From assembly GCF_008704205.1 (NCBI RefSeq), contig NZ_VXLC01000018.1:124001-188000 (forward strand): 64,000 nucleotides of DNA. The letters are read 5' to 3'. Positions within the stretch are counted from its first letter, which is position 1; the number at the start of each line of letters is the position of its first letter. The notes beneath the pieces were generated by a model. It made no database searches. It saw only the letters and a list, made by a program, of their open reading frames with translations, and had not been told where the DNA came from. The DNA comes from Nocardia colli (lineage in GTDB: Bacteria > Actinomycetota > Actinomycetes > Mycobacteriales > Mycobacteriaceae). The translations under genes and the position numbers were made by a program. Positions 51,392 to 60,614 of this stretch are shown piece after piece.

Positions 51392-52695
51392 TCCACGCTA
51401 ATAGGTTTCGCCACGGTCGGCGCGGAACCGTTCGACGAACTGGGCGAATCGGCCGCGGCCGGGACCGGCTCGAGCCAGGTCGGGTCGATGCCGAACTCGA
51501 GCCGTCCCTCGCGCTTGGCGGCCAGGTACCGATCGCCGAGCACGCAGAAGATGACGACCAGCAGCAGCCCCCACCCGAAGGTGATGCGCAGGTACTCGAC
51601 GTCGCGGCCGATGTGCTGCCAGCGATCGGAGAGCCACTTGTCGTAACTCATGAACCCGAACACCGCCAGCCAGGCCGGCCAGTTGCGCAGCACCGAATTG
51701 CGCAGCACCACCGTCATCAGGAACGGGAACAGCATCATCGAGTAGTACATCTGGCCCAGCGAGGGCAGCAGGAACATCGCGGTGAGCAGCACACCGGAGG
51801 AGGTGCAGACGAAGAACAGCTCGTCCTCGCGGTAATAGCGCCACAGCAACCACAGCGAGATGGCGACCAGCACGCCCATGCCCAGTCGCATGAACCAGAC
51901 CAGCCACGGCGCCACCCCGTAGTACTCGCCGTTGCCGGCGATCGCGCTGTTGAAGTAGTCGCGCGTCTCGAACAGGTAGGGCGCGGTGTGGCTGAAGAAC
52001 TTCTCCGGATCCTTCGACATCGGCCAGGCGATCGCGGTCAGCACGATCGGCACGCCGAGCGCGGTGATGAACACCTTCCACTGCCCGCGCACCAGCGCGA
52101 TCAGCAGTAGCGGCGCCAGCGTCGGTTTCACCGCGATACTCAACCCGAGCGCCACACCCGCCCAGAGGTCTCGGCGCTTGAGCAGCAGATGCAGGAACAG
52201 CAGCTCGGCCAGCAGGATGCACCCGTTGACGTTGGTGAAGACCAGCGTGTTGGTGACCGTCTCCGACATGAACATGGCGAACAGCAGCACCGGCGCGACA
52301 ACCGAATTCACGGTGAACCGGAACAGCCGCAGCAGCAGGTACCAGGCGAGGATGATCGCGGCCGCGTTCAGCAGGATGAACAGCCAGCGGGCTTTCTCGT
52401 AGTCGTGCACCCACGCCACCGGCGCGATGAGCAGCGTGCCGCTCGGGTAGTAGAGGTAGTGCGGGTCGACCGAGTCGAAGTTGGCCGTGTACACCGGTCG
52501 CCCGTTGAGGAAATCGAGCGAGGCCTGGTACACGGGCCGGAAGTCGTCGGTGATGAAACCATTGACAGCCTTGATGAAAACCCGGTTCAGCACAGTCATG
52601 ACCGCGAAGGGCCAGAGTGCGAACTTGATCACCTCGGCGGTGGTGCGAGCAGTGCGGGGCTCGAGCTGTCGAAGTAACACTGGGGCACGGTACAC
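51388..52695 (-). CDS. aftC: arabinofuranosyltransferase AftC (GT87)
   Basis: 435 residues, about 10-11 transmembrane helices, C-terminal Pro/Ser-rich tail. GT87-type N-terminus with FITDDFRPVYQASLDFLNGRP, where the DD pair on the first extracytoplasmic loop is the expected catalytic site of GT-C enzymes, and SLGQMYYSMMLFPFL. Adds alpha-1,3-linked arabinofuranose branches in arabinogalactan and lipoarabinomannan from decaprenyl-phosphoarabinose. Rv2673 is the orthologue in position and length. Confidence 0.92.
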   Translation of the reverse strand: MYRAPVLLRQLEPRTARTTAEVIKFALWPFAVMTVLNRVFIKAVNGFITDDFRPVYQASLDFLNGRPVYTANFDSVDPHYLYYPSGTLLIAPVAWVHDYEKARWLFILLNAAAIILAWYLLLRLFRFTVNSVVAPVLLFAMFMSETVTNTLVFTNVNGCILLAELLFLHLLLKRRDLWAGVALGLSIAVKPTLAPLLLIALVRGQWKVFITALGVPIVLTAIAWPMSKDPEKFFSHTAPYLFETRDYFNSAIAGNGEYYGVAPWLVWFMRLGMGVLVAISLWLLWRYYREDELFFVCTSSGVLLTAMFLLPSLGQMYYSMMLFPFLMTVVLRNSVLRNWPAWLAVFGFMSYDKWLSDRWQHIGRDVEYLRITFGWGLLLVVIFCVLGDRYLAAKREGRLEFGIDPTWLEPVPAAADSPSSSNGSAPTVAKPISVE

Positions 52696-52764
52696 CGGAT
52701 CACGTTCTCGCGGTTGTGCGGACCTGTTCGACGCGCCGCTAGAGGCACTGTTCGGGCGTCCGGA

Positions 52765-54321
52765 TCAGGCCGGGCAGACCGTCCCGTCGGCGGGCAGCTT
52801 CGCGTCCTTCAGATAGTCGACCAGAGCGCGTTGCGCACACGGCGAGTGCGTGGACACCGGATGACCCCAGCCCTGCCAGGTGAGTCCGGCATGCCGCGCC
52901 CCGGCCGTGCCGAGCGCCCCGGCGACCGAGGCCTGCCCGGCATTGCCGACCACCGGATCGGCGATCCCGCCGAGCACCAGCACCGGAATGCTGAGCTTGT
53001 CCGGCATCGGCGGCGCGGTGGACACCGGCCAGGCCGCGCATTCCATCAGCCCGATCGCCGTGTTCTTGCCGAACACCGGGTACTTCGCGCCCCAGGTGCC
53101 CATCAGTTCCTTGGCCTTGGTCGGCGTGGGCGGCTGCTGAGTGTCGGTGCAGCGGTTGACGAATTGACCGTCGCCGCCGGTCGCCGCGGACTCACGCTGG
53201 ATCAGATTGCCGAGCGCGCCACGATCGCCACGTCCGGCCGCCGACAGCGCGTCGGCGAGTTCCTTGACCCGATTGGCTTGGTCGGCCCGCGGGCTGCCGA
53301 GGAACCCGGAGATCGCGGTGAGCAGCGCGTTGGCCGAGACATCGCCCAGCCCACCGGCGCCGGCGCGGGTCACCAGATCGGTGATCGCGGCGCGCGGATT
53401 TGGGCCGAGCGAACAGCTCACCCCGGTGCAGCGCTGGGCGAACGCGGTCAACGCCGCCTCCGCGCCCTCCAATTGCTGCTCGGCCCTGGTGATCGAGTCC
53501 GCGCCGACCGCCTCGGGGGAGTCGACGACGAGCCGGGCCAGATGATCGCCGTACTTGCGCGCGTAACTGAGCGCGACCTTCGCGCCGTTGCCGGACCCGA
53601 GCAGCGCGACGTGCTCGACCTGCCACTGCCTGCGCAGCTGCTCGATGTCGTCGGCGGCGTGCTGGGCGTCGAACGCGCCCTCGTAGGGCTGCAGGAAGTC
53701 GCGGCAGGCGATGGTGCCGTCCTGGCTGAACGTGGTCATCGCCTCGACCGGATCGGTTGCGCCGGGACCGAATTGGGCGTTGTCGGCCAGGCCCTTGCGC
53801 ACCTCGGGCGGCAGGCAGTCGATCGGCTGCGAGCTGCCGATGCCGCGCCGGTCCACCGCGACGATCGGGCGCGCGGCCAGCAGCGCGCTCGCCGGTCCGG
53901 CGGCCAGCCCGGCGAGGGTGGCGGTGGAGGAGCGGTCGGTGCCGGAGGTGAGGATCATCGGCGCGGCGTCCGCGGGGGTCTGCGGCAGCCGGGCGCGCAT
54001 CGCCGCGGCGCGGAAGTTGCCGAGCACGCCGCCGCTCGCGTCGATCGGGGTGGTGTACTCCGCGCAGTCGAGCACCAGGCCGGCGGGGGCCGGGCCGAGA
54101 CCGAGCAGATCCAGCGTCGGCGTGGTGCAGTCCTTCCACGCCAGGTCCGTCTTCGGCAGTTCCGCGGTGGGCGGCGGGGCCGGAGCGACCGAGGTCGGGG
54201 CGACGCCGCCGACCCGTTGGCGCTCGACGGCGACGCCGGGACGGTCGGAGGGTCCCGCCCCGCATCCGGCGATCATGATCGAGAGTGTCGCGGCCAGCAC
54301 GACGGCCCGAGTCCAGCGCAT
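52765..54321 (-). CDS. secreted alpha/beta hydrolase lipoprotein (tripeptidyl aminopeptidase-like)
   Basis: 518 residues. N-terminal lipoprotein signal with lipobox AGC (LSIMIAGCGAG, Cys about residue 20), so it should be tethered outside the membrane. The alpha/beta hydrolase core holds VVAVDRRGIGSSQPIDC, nucleophile elbow ALLGSGNGAKVALSYA, VLVLGGIADPVVG and WGHPVSTHSPC with the His. Matches the Rv2672 family of secreted peptidase-like hydrolases. Activity on peptides or esters is not settled. Confidence 0.88.
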   Translation of the reverse strand: MRWTRAVVLAATLSIMIAGCGAGPSDRPGVAVERQRVGGVAPTSVAPAPPPTAELPKTDLAWKDCTTPTLDLLGLGPAPAGLVLDCAEYTTPIDASGGVLGNFRAAAMRARLPQTPADAAPMILTSGTDRSSTATLAGLAAGPASALLAARPIVAVDRRGIGSSQPIDCLPPEVRKGLADNAQFGPGATDPVEAMTTFSQDGTIACRDFLQPYEGAFDAQHAADDIEQLRRQWQVEHVALLGSGNGAKVALSYARKYGDHLARLVVDSPEAVGADSITRAEQQLEGAEAALTAFAQRCTGVSCSLGPNPRAAITDLVTRAGAGGLGDVSANALLTAISGFLGSPRADQANRVKELADALSAAGRGDRGALGNLIQRESAATGGDGQFVNRCTDTQQPPTPTKAKELMGTWGAKYPVFGKNTAIGLMECAAWPVSTAPPMPDKLSIPVLVLGGIADPVVGNAGQASVAGALGTAGARHAGLTWQGWGHPVSTHSPCAQRALVDYLKDAKLPADGTVCPA

Positions 54322-54353
54322 GCGCTACAGCCTGCCAGGTTCGGGCAGTTGTT

Positions 54354-55133
54354 TCATGCACGGGCCCATCGGGTCAGCATCGTGCCGTCGTCGTCGAGCA
54401 GGATATGCGCGCGGGACATGGGGCGGTGGAACTCGTGCGCGGACAGCGAAATTCGCCGGGCCGTGCCGCCGACCAGCAGGGGCGCGGTGGTCAGGCACAG
54501 CTCGTCGACCGCGTCGGCGGCCAGCAGCTCGCCGAACAGATGGGGGCCGCCCTCGCACAGCACGCGCAGCAATCCGCGTTCGCCGAGCACGCGCAGCAGG
54601 GCCTTCGGGGTCACCGCGACGTCGCCCGCCTCGATCACGTCCGCGCCGGCGTCGGTCAGTTGTTGCTTGCGGTCGGCAGGGGCGGTGGTCGTGGTGATGA
54701 TCAACGGCGGGACCGTCGTGTCGGTGAGCAGCCGGGCGCCCAGATCGATCGCCGCGCTCGCGGTGACGACGGCGATCGGCGGCGCGGCGCCATCCGGGTG
54801 GCCGCCGATGCCGCGCTCGTGCAGCGCGCGCCGGTACGCCGGATCGGTCCGGGCGCCGCCGTAGTTCTCCGAACGGACCGTGCCCGCGCCGACCAGCACC
54901 ACGTCGGCCAGTTCGCGCAGCATCAGGAAGACGGCTTTGTCGGCGGGCGTGCCGAGGCCCTCGGACTGCCCGTCGCTGGTTGCGCCGCCGTCGATGCTGG
55001 ACACGAAATTCGCGCGGACGAACGGTTCGCGCAGTTCGGCCGGGTAGGCGTATAACTCGGCCAGATCGCCCGGTCTCAGGTCTGTGAGCTGGATCGCATT
55101 GTGGATACGCTGCATGAAGGTAGATCTCACCAC
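54354..55133 (-). CDS. RibD C-terminal-type pyrimidine reductase family protein
   Basis: 259 residues from 55133; a start at the ATG 55115 (MQRIHNAIQ) is also possible. Dihydrofolate reductase-like fold: REPFVRANFVSSIDGGATSDG, LRELADVVLVGAGTVR, and LLRVLCEGGPHLFGELL. Homologous in position to Rv2671, which reduces dihydrofolate and, in some strains, affects antifolate resistance; riboflavin-pathway function is not certain. Divergent from zapE with only 17-35 bp between starts. Confidence 0.88.
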   Translation of the reverse strand: MVRSTFMQRIHNAIQLTDLRPGDLAELYAYPAELREPFVRANFVSSIDGGATSDGQSEGLGTPADKAVFLMLRELADVVLVGAGTVRSENYGGARTDPAYRRALHERGIGGHPDGAAPPIAVVTASAAIDLGARLLTDTTVPPLIITTTTAPADRKQQLTDAGADVIEAGDVAVTPKALLRVLGERGLLRVLCEGGPHLFGELLAADAVDELCLTTAPLLVGGTARRISLSAHEFHRPMSRAHILLDDDGTMLTRWARA

Positions 55134-55138
55134 GTCAT

Positions 55139-55144
55139 TAGGCT
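55139..55144 (+). promoter_or_regulatory. -10 box TAGGCT of zapE (leaderless)
   Basis: TAGGCT ends six bases before ATG 55151, so transcription is predicted to begin exactly at the start codon. It lies in the short divergent gap with the RibD-like gene, so the two promoters overlap. Confidence 0.5.
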
Positions 55145-55150
55145 TCGCAC

Positions 55151-56167
55151 ATGCAAGAACGCCTCGTCGACCGCCACCCTGAGGTTCCGGCCGACCAGCT
55201 CGTCGCCCAGATGGTGCCCCCGCCGATGTTCGACGAGGTCAGCTTCGGCTCCTACATTCCCGACCCCAAGGAGCCGAGCCAGGCCGCGGCGGTGAAGAAG
55301 GCCGAGGAGTTCACCGGCGAGGTCGCGAAGATCCATCAGGCGGTGAACAAGAAGAGCCTGTTCGGCAAGAAGAAGCAGGTGTCCGGGGCGGGGCTGTACC
55401 TCGACGGCGGGTTCGGCGTCGGCAAGACCCACCTGCTCGCCTCCATCTTCCACAGCGCACCCGCGCCCAAATCGTTCGGCACCTTCGGCGAGGTAACCAA
55501 TCTCGTTGGCGCCCTTGGCTTCACCAGCGCGGTGGAGCGGCTGTCGGCGAACAGCGTGCTGTGCATCGACGAGTTCGAGCTCGACGATCCGGGCGACACC
55601 ATGCTGGTCTCGCGGCTGCTGACCGAGCTGTCCGCGAAGGGCGTGTCGATCGCGGCGACCTCGAACACGCTGCCGGGTCAGTTGGGCGAAGGTCGGTTCG
55701 CCGCACAGGATTTCCTGCGCGAGATCAAGAAGCTCGGTTCGATCTTCGAGCCGGTGCGGGTCGACGGCCCGGACTACCGGCACCGCGACCTGCCGCCGGC
55801 GCCGGAGCCGACCTCCTCGGCCGTGCTGACCGAACGGGCCGCTGCCACACCGGGTTCCACGCTCGACGACTTCGACGAGCTGCTGAAGCATCTGAGCACC
55901 TTGCACCCGTCGAAGTTCGGCGCGCTGATCGCCGGGGTGTCGTCGGTGTTCATCGCGAACGTGCATCCGGTCACCGATCAGGCCGTGGCGTTGCGCGTGG
56001 TCGTGCTGGCCGACCGGCTCTACGACGCGAGCATTCCGGTCACCGTTTCCGGCGCCAAGCTGGATCAGATCTTCTCCCAGGAGATGCTCGACGGCGGGTA
56101 CCGCAAGAAGTATCTGCGGGCGATCTCCCGCCTGCTCGCGCTGTCGCGCTTCGAGGTCCCCGCGTAA
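55151..56167 (+). CDS. zapE: cell division protein ZapE (AFG1-like ATPase)
   Basis: 338 residues. AAA-type ATPase: Walker A GGFGVGKTHLLASIF (about residues 86-100), Walker B VLCIDEFELDD, sensor region IAATSNTLPGQLGEGRF, and the C-terminal HPVTDQAVALRVVVLADRLYD. In Escherichia coli ZapE aids Z-ring constriction; the mitochondrial homologue AFG1 handles proteins. Matches Rv2670c. Leaderless start. Confidence 0.9.
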   Translation: MQERLVDRHPEVPADQLVAQMVPPPMFDEVSFGSYIPDPKEPSQAAAVKKAEEFTGEVAKIHQAVNKKSLFGKKKQVSGAGLYLDGGFGVGKTHLLASIFHSAPAPKSFGTFGEVTNLVGALGFTSAVERLSANSVLCIDEFELDDPGDTMLVSRLLTELSAKGVSIAATSNTLPGQLGEGRFAAQDFLREIKKLGSIFEPVRVDGPDYRHRDLPPAPEPTSSAVLTERAAATPGSTLDDFDELLKHLSTLHPSKFGALIAGVSSVFIANVHPVTDQAVALRVVVLADRLYDASIPVTVSGAKLDQIFSQEMLDGGYRKKYLRAISRLLALSRFEVPA

Positions 56168-56206
56168 ACCTCCCTGGTTTGTGGAATCGATGATTGGAGC
56201 ACTCGC

Positions 56207-56995
56207 ATGACCCGCTCGCTTCGCACCCCGATCGCGCTGGCCGCCGGGCTTGCCGTCGCCTTCGGTCCGGTGACCGGCGCCGCGCTGGCCGAACCGCCGG
56301 CCGCCTCGGCCGCCGCGTTCGACCGTTCGCTGAACCTGCAGGGCGTGCAGAATGCTCGTGACCTCGGCGGATACCGGACCGGCACGGGCAAGACGGTTCG
56401 CACCGGACTCGTCTACCGCACCGGTCAACTGAACAACGCGACCCCCGCCGACCTCGCCGAACTGACCGGCCGCCAAGTCCGCGTCGTCGACGACCTGCGC
56501 ACGATCTACGAACGCGCACTCGGCCCGGACAAGGTGCCCGCCGGCGCGACCGCGAACTGGGACGACGTCATCGGCCAGGCCCCGCCCGAGGTCATGGCCA
56601 CCACCCTCACCGGCGGCGACAGCCTCTACCGCGCGTTCATCACCGCCCCCGGCGCCGACCAAGCGTTCGCGTCGGTGCTGCACGACATCATCAATACCGA
56701 TGGCGCGGTGCTGTTCCACTGCACCGCGGGCAAGGACCGCACCGGCTGGACCGCCGCCGTCCTGCTCACCCTGCTCGGCGTCGACCGTGACACGGTCAAC
56801 CAGGACTACCTGCTGTCCAACCAGTACCGCAACGCCAACCCCAACGACCCGATCAACGGCGTCCAACAGCCCTGGCTCGACGCCGCCTTCGACCAGGCGA
56901 ACCAGACCTACGGCAGCTTCGACAACTACGTCCGCGACGGCCTGAAGCTCACCGACGCCGACCTCGCCGCCCTGAAAACCAAGCTGCTCGCCTGA
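56207..56995 (+). CDS. secreted protein tyrosine/serine phosphatase (PtpB-like)
   Basis: 262 residues. Signal peptide of about 35 residues (LRTPIALAAGLAVAFGPVTG ... ALAEPP), then a PtpB/Y_phosphatase3 domain: NLQGVQNARDLGGYRT, FRTGL-like VYRTGQLNN, and the P-loop HCTAGKDRTGWTAAVLL (HCxxGxxRT). Exported tyrosine phosphatases of this family in Mycobacterium act on host signalling lipids and proteins; in this organism the target is unknown. Confidence 0.9.
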   Translation: MTRSLRTPIALAAGLAVAFGPVTGAALAEPPAASAAAFDRSLNLQGVQNARDLGGYRTGTGKTVRTGLVYRTGQLNNATPADLAELTGRQVRVVDDLRTIYERALGPDKVPAGATANWDDVIGQAPPEVMATTLTGGDSLYRAFITAPGADQAFASVLHDIINTDGAVLFHCTAGKDRTGWTAAVLLTLLGVDRDTVNQDYLLSNQYRNANPNDPINGVQQPWLDAAFDQANQTYGSFDNYVRDGLKLTDADLAALKTKLLA

Positions 56996-56996
56996 C

Positions 56997-57479
56997 TCAG
57001 GCGCGCTGCTCCGCGTACCAGCGGTCGATCAGGGCGGGTAGTTCCTTGCCCATCCAGACGAAGAATTCGTGCATCTCGCGGACGCGGGCGGCCTGGGGAC
57101 CGGCGGGGTCGTCGTAGAGGGCCAGGCCGCGGGAGGTCATGGCGGTGAGGTCGGCGTACATGCCGCTTTGCTGGCGGGTGAGTTCGGGCAGGATGCCGGG
57201 GCGGATGGAGTAGTAGTCCTTGCGGTCGCCCGGCTTGGAGATCTTGTCCACCCAGCGCATGGTGACGAGCGCCTTGAGCGCGCTGGAGATGGAGCCCTTG
57301 GAGGCTTGCAGCGCGTCGGCGATCTGGCCGAAGGTCTGTTCCGGCGGGTCGGCGACGAGCAGCCAGCCCGCGGCGCGGCCGGTCATCCGGACCAGGCCCA
57401 TGCGCTCCAGGACCAGCGCGAAATCCTCCACGAAGGCCAGCTGTTCCGGGGTGGGGGCGATGTCGTCCGTGGAGCTCAT
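56997..57479 (-). CDS. GbsR/MarR family transcriptional regulator
   Basis: 160 residues. Winged HTH of the GbsR type: FVEDFALVLERMGLVRMTGRAAGWLLV at the start, QTFGQIADALQASKGSISSALKALV as the recognition helix, KPGDRKDYYSIRPG as the wing, then a helical dimer domain. Last gene of an operon with the ABC transporter genes upstream, so probably autoregulated from the palindrome at 59268-59287. Confidence 0.9.
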   Translation of the reverse strand: MSSTDDIAPTPEQLAFVEDFALVLERMGLVRMTGRAAGWLLVADPPEQTFGQIADALQASKGSISSALKALVTMRWVDKISKPGDRKDYYSIRPGILPELTRQQSGMYADLTAMTSRGLALYDDPAGPQAARVREMHEFFVWMGKELPALIDRWYAEQRA

Positions 57480-57524
57480 GGACCGAGTATCCCTTCGGTA
57501 GTACGGATTTCGGTAAATCGACGG

Positions 57525-58304
57525 TCAGACCGCGAGGTCGCGGCGTTCGAATGCGCCCAGCGCGAGGACGAACGCCACGGCGGCGAGGACGATCAGGACG
57601 GCCAGGTGCAGACCGTTCCATCCGTTCACCAGCGGCGAACTACCGTTCGCGTAGTAGAACGGCGACAACTTGCGCAACCACGCGCCGCCGTCGAACATGC
57701 CGCCGAGATTGTTGGCCAGGTACCCTGCCACCGCCACCAGCGACGCGAGTCCCAGTGTCAGCGAACGCTTTCCGGTGATCGCGCCGAGCAGCAGGGTGAT
57801 CGTGCCGACGGCGAGGACCAGCAGCCCGAGCCCGGTGCTCGCGGCCAGGATGTGCCCGGTGGGGACGTCCATCGTGCCCGCGCTCGCCCCGGCCAGCACG
57901 CTCAGCGTGAGCACGGCGGTGACCACCGCGGTCTGCACCGTGAGCGCCGCCCATCGCTGGGCCAGCAGGTTCATTCGGCTGATCGGCTGCGCCAGCAGCA
58001 GATCGAGCATGCCGTTCTCCTCCTGGGTCACCGACCGGGTCGCGAAGGTCACCGCGAAGATGAGCAGCAGCGACAGGCCCATCAGCGAGAAGATCGTAGA
58101 GTTGAGATAGCCTGCGGCGCTGGCGAAGTCGCTCAGGCCCATCGCCTCGTACATCCGGTTCTGCTTGATGTCGAGCGAGCCCTGCTCCTTGAGCGTCTGA
58201 TAGGAAGGCAGATACATCAGCGGCACGATCGCCATGCCGATCGACCAGCCGATAAGCCCGCGCCGCTGTTCCTTCAGGGTCTGGGTGAAAACCGAGCGAG
58301 TCAT
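57525..58304 (-). CDS. ABC-2 type transporter permease
   Basis: 259 residues, six transmembrane helices in the ABC-2 layout, MTRSVFTQTLKEQRRGLIGWSIG as cytoplasmic N-terminus and GLSLLLIFAVTFATRS as an early helix. Pairs with the ATPase 38 bases upstream in an exporter of unknown substrate. Confidence 0.85.
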   Translation of the reverse strand: MTRSVFTQTLKEQRRGLIGWSIGMAIVPLMYLPSYQTLKEQGSLDIKQNRMYEAMGLSDFASAAGYLNSTIFSLMGLSLLLIFAVTFATRSVTQEENGMLDLLLAQPISRMNLLAQRWAALTVQTAVVTAVLTLSVLAGASAGTMDVPTGHILAASTGLGLLVLAVGTITLLLGAITGKRSLTLGLASLVAVAGYLANNLGGMFDGGAWLRKLSPFYYANGSSPLVNGWNGLHLAVLIVLAAVAFVLALGAFERRDLAV

Positions 58305-58342
58305 ATCGAGTTCTCCTGTGCGGATGAGTGATTCGAGGGTGG

Positions 58343-59227
58343 TCAGCGGCCGTACAGGCTGAAGAAGATCTGCTCGAGGTCCGGCTCGGTCGACAGCACG
58401 CTCACCAGCTGGTATTTGGCCGCGGTCTTGAACAGCTCGTCGACCTCGCCTTCGGTGGTGCAGCGCAACGTCTTTCCGTCCACGTGCAGATCCCGTACGC
58501 CGGGCAGCCGGGCGAAGTCGTCGGGGAACACGTCCGCGCCGAACACCAGCTCGACCGAGCGCGGCGAGCGGCGGCGCAGATCGTCCACGTTCTCCGTGCC
58601 GAGCAGCTGCCCGGCACGCATGATGACCGCGCGATCGGCAGTCTGCTGCACCTCGCTGAGCACGTGCGAGGACATGAACACGGTCTGCCCGTTGCCCTTC
58701 GCCTCGAGCACCAGATCCATGAACCGTTGCTGCAGAAGCGGATCCAGCCCGGAGGTCGGTTCGTCCAGGATCAGCAGGTCGGGCCGGTGCATGAACGCGG
58801 CGATGATGCCGACCTTCTGCTTGTTGCCCTTGGACATCGCGCCGACCTTGCGGGACAGGTCCAGATCGAGCAGCTCGGCGAGCTCGTTGATCCGCCCGGC
58901 CGGCACCGTGCCGCGCTGATCGGCGAGGAAGCGCAACAGATCTCGCGCGGTATTGCGCCCCTCGATCGCCAATTCGCCTGGCAGATAACCGATCCGCTGG
59001 CGTAGCTCCGCCCCGCCCGCGCGCGGATCGACACCGAGCACCTCGACGCGACCCGCGGTGGGACGGATCAGGTCGAGCAGAATGCGGATGGCAGTGGACT
59101 TGCCCGCGCCATTGGGGCCGAGGAAGCCGAACACCTCACCGGGCTGCACCTCTAGATCGAGGTCGGTGATGGCGACGTGCTTGCCGTAATGCTTGGTCAG
59201 TCCTTGGGTGCGGATCGCGGCGGTCAT
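58343..59227 (-). CDS. ABC transporter ATP-binding protein
   Basis: 294 residues from ATG 59227. Walker A GFLGPNGAGKSTAIRILLDL, ABC signature SKGNKQKVGIIAAF (a variant of LSGGQ), Walker B DLLILDEPTSGLDP and a C-terminal extension with SVELVFGADVFPDDFARL. DrrA/NatA-type exporters have this form. First gene of the ATPase-permease-GbsR operon, with the operator palindrome at its promoter. Confidence 0.93.
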   Translation of the reverse strand: MTAAIRTQGLTKHYGKHVAITDLDLEVQPGEVFGFLGPNGAGKSTAIRILLDLIRPTAGRVEVLGVDPRAGGAELRQRIGYLPGELAIEGRNTARDLLRFLADQRGTVPAGRINELAELLDLDLSRKVGAMSKGNKQKVGIIAAFMHRPDLLILDEPTSGLDPLLQQRFMDLVLEAKGNGQTVFMSSHVLSEVQQTADRAVIMRAGQLLGTENVDDLRRRSPRSVELVFGADVFPDDFARLPGVRDLHVDGKTLRCTTEGEVDELFKTAAKYQLVSVLSTEPDLEQIFFSLYGR

Positions 59228-59267
59228 GACAGGCTCCTGAGTGCTGATTGTTCTGCAAGGAACGATA

Positions 59268-59287
59268 TGTTCAGTAAATACTGAACA
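59268..59287. promoter_or_regulatory. 20-bp operator palindrome TGTTCAGT-AAAT-ACTGAACA
   Basis: Perfect 8-bp arms with a 4-bp centre, 41 bp upstream of the ABC ATPase start. It sits where a promoter would be for the ATPase-permease-GbsR operon and is likely the binding site of that GbsR regulator. It also lies 43 bp before the divergent hydrolase. Confidence 0.75.
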
Positions 59288-59329
59288 CTCAGAACAAGTC
59301 AACTCGGAGCTGGGCACTACGATCCGGTC

Positions 59330-60082
59330 ATGACGAAGTTCAAGACGTGGGACGGCCTGGAACTCAACTATCGGGTGTGGGAGGGCGCGGGCGTTCCCGT
59401 CGTGTTGCAGCACGGCGTGGTCGCGGATACCAACGCGAACTGGATGAGCACGGGTGTGGTCGGCGCCTTGCAGGCGGCCGGGCGCACCGTGGTGTCGCTG
59501 GACGCGCGTGGGCACGGACGTTCGGCCAAGCCGCACGACGCGGCGCAGTACTCGTGGGAGTTCATGGCCAAGGACGTACGCGCGCTGTACGACGAGCTCG
59601 GGTTCGATCGGGTTGTGCAGGTGGGGTATTCGATGGGCGCGATCATCTCGCTGCTGGTCGCCGCGGCGGACGAGCGGGTCGAGCGATTGGCCATCGGCGG
59701 AGTGGGTTCCGGGGTGCTGGACTGCGGCGGCGTCGATCGCCGGGTCGTCGAGCTGACCGATCTGCAGACCGCGATGGGTGACGACAACGAGGGCGCGCCG
59801 CCGACCGCGATGATGTTCCGGATCCTCGCGGACGCCGTGCACGCGGACCGGCAGGCGATTCAGGCGGTCGCGACCGGTCTCGATTCCCGGCCGATCAGCG
59901 GTCTGTCCGAGGTCACGGTGCCGACGCTGGTGCTGGCCGGTGACAACGATCCGTTCGCCGCCGAACCCGAACGCCTCGCCGACGCGCTGCCGAACGGAAC
60001 GCTGCACGTGGTGCCCGGCGACCACCTGATGGCCGTGATCGCGCCGAGTTTCCACAGCGGGCTGGTCGATTTCGTCAAATAG
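59330..60082 (+). CDS. alpha/beta fold hydrolase
   Basis: 250 residues. MTKFKTWDGLELNYRVWEG opens the fold; oxyanion region VVLQHGVVADTNANW, nucleophile elbow GYSMGAI (GxSxG), catalytic acid in VLAGDNDPFAAEPE and His in VVPGDHLMAVI. Complete catalytic triad. A TACGAT box at 59318-59323 puts the transcription start exactly at ATG 59330 (leaderless). Ends overlapping the GNAT gene. Substrate unknown. Confidence 0.88.
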   Translation: MTKFKTWDGLELNYRVWEGAGVPVVLQHGVVADTNANWMSTGVVGALQAAGRTVVSLDARGHGRSAKPHDAAQYSWEFMAKDVRALYDELGFDRVVQVGYSMGAIISLLVAAADERVERLAIGGVGSGVLDCGGVDRRVVELTDLQTAMGDDNEGAPPTAMMFRILADAVHADRQAIQAVATGLDSRPISGLSEVTVPTLVLAGDNDPFAAEPERLADALPNGTLHVVPGDHLMAVIAPSFHSGLVDFVK

Positions 60083-60614
60083 ACAATCGCATCAGATAGT
60101 CATCGTGCCGTTGGTTACCGACAGTGTTGGTCTTGGTGCCGACCGTGCTGAACCCGTGTTTGCGGTAGAACCGCACAGCCCGCGCGTTCTCCTGGTTGAC
60201 ACCGAGCCACACCCCAGCAAACTTGCCCTCGCGGGCGCGCTCCAGGCAGGCGTACATCAGCGCGGTCGACACTCCGGTGCCGTGATGCCCCGGCACCACA
60301 TACATCTTGTTGATCTCCACCACCGGCCGCAGCCCCACCGCCGTGGCGACCGCCGGATCCGCCGGGTCGCCCTCGATGAGCATGGCGTAGCCGACGATCT
60401 CGTCGCCCGCAACGGCTTTGAGCACGGTCACGGCCGGATCGCTCAGGTACTCGCCGAACCGTTCGCCGGATAACGCCTCGGTGATGAAGATGTCGATATC
60501 GTCGGCGGTCGCCTCCGGTGGGCAGGCGAGCGGAAAGGTCGCCGCCGCAACGTCACTGAGTTCTTCGGCGTCCCACAGACCGGCCCGGTCGACGGTGACT
60601 GGGATGTTGCTCAT
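60075..60614 (-). CDS. GNAT family N-acetyltransferase
   Basis: 179 residues with the acetyl-CoA binding region VEINKMYVVPGHHGTGVSTALMYACLERA (Q/RxxGxG/A-type) and the C-terminal WLGVNQENARAVRFYRKHGFSTVGT signature. Acetylates an amine or protein N-terminus, target unknown. ATGA overlap with the MFS stop upstream implies co-translation. Confidence 0.88.
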   Translation of the reverse strand: MSNIPVTVDRAGLWDAEELSDVAAATFPLACPPEATADDIDIFITEALSGERFGEYLSDPAVTVLKAVAGDEIVGYAMLIEGDPADPAVATAVGLRPVVEINKMYVVPGHHGTGVSTALMYACLERAREGKFAGVWLGVNQENARAVRFYRKHGFSTVGTKTNTVGNQRHDDYLMRLSI

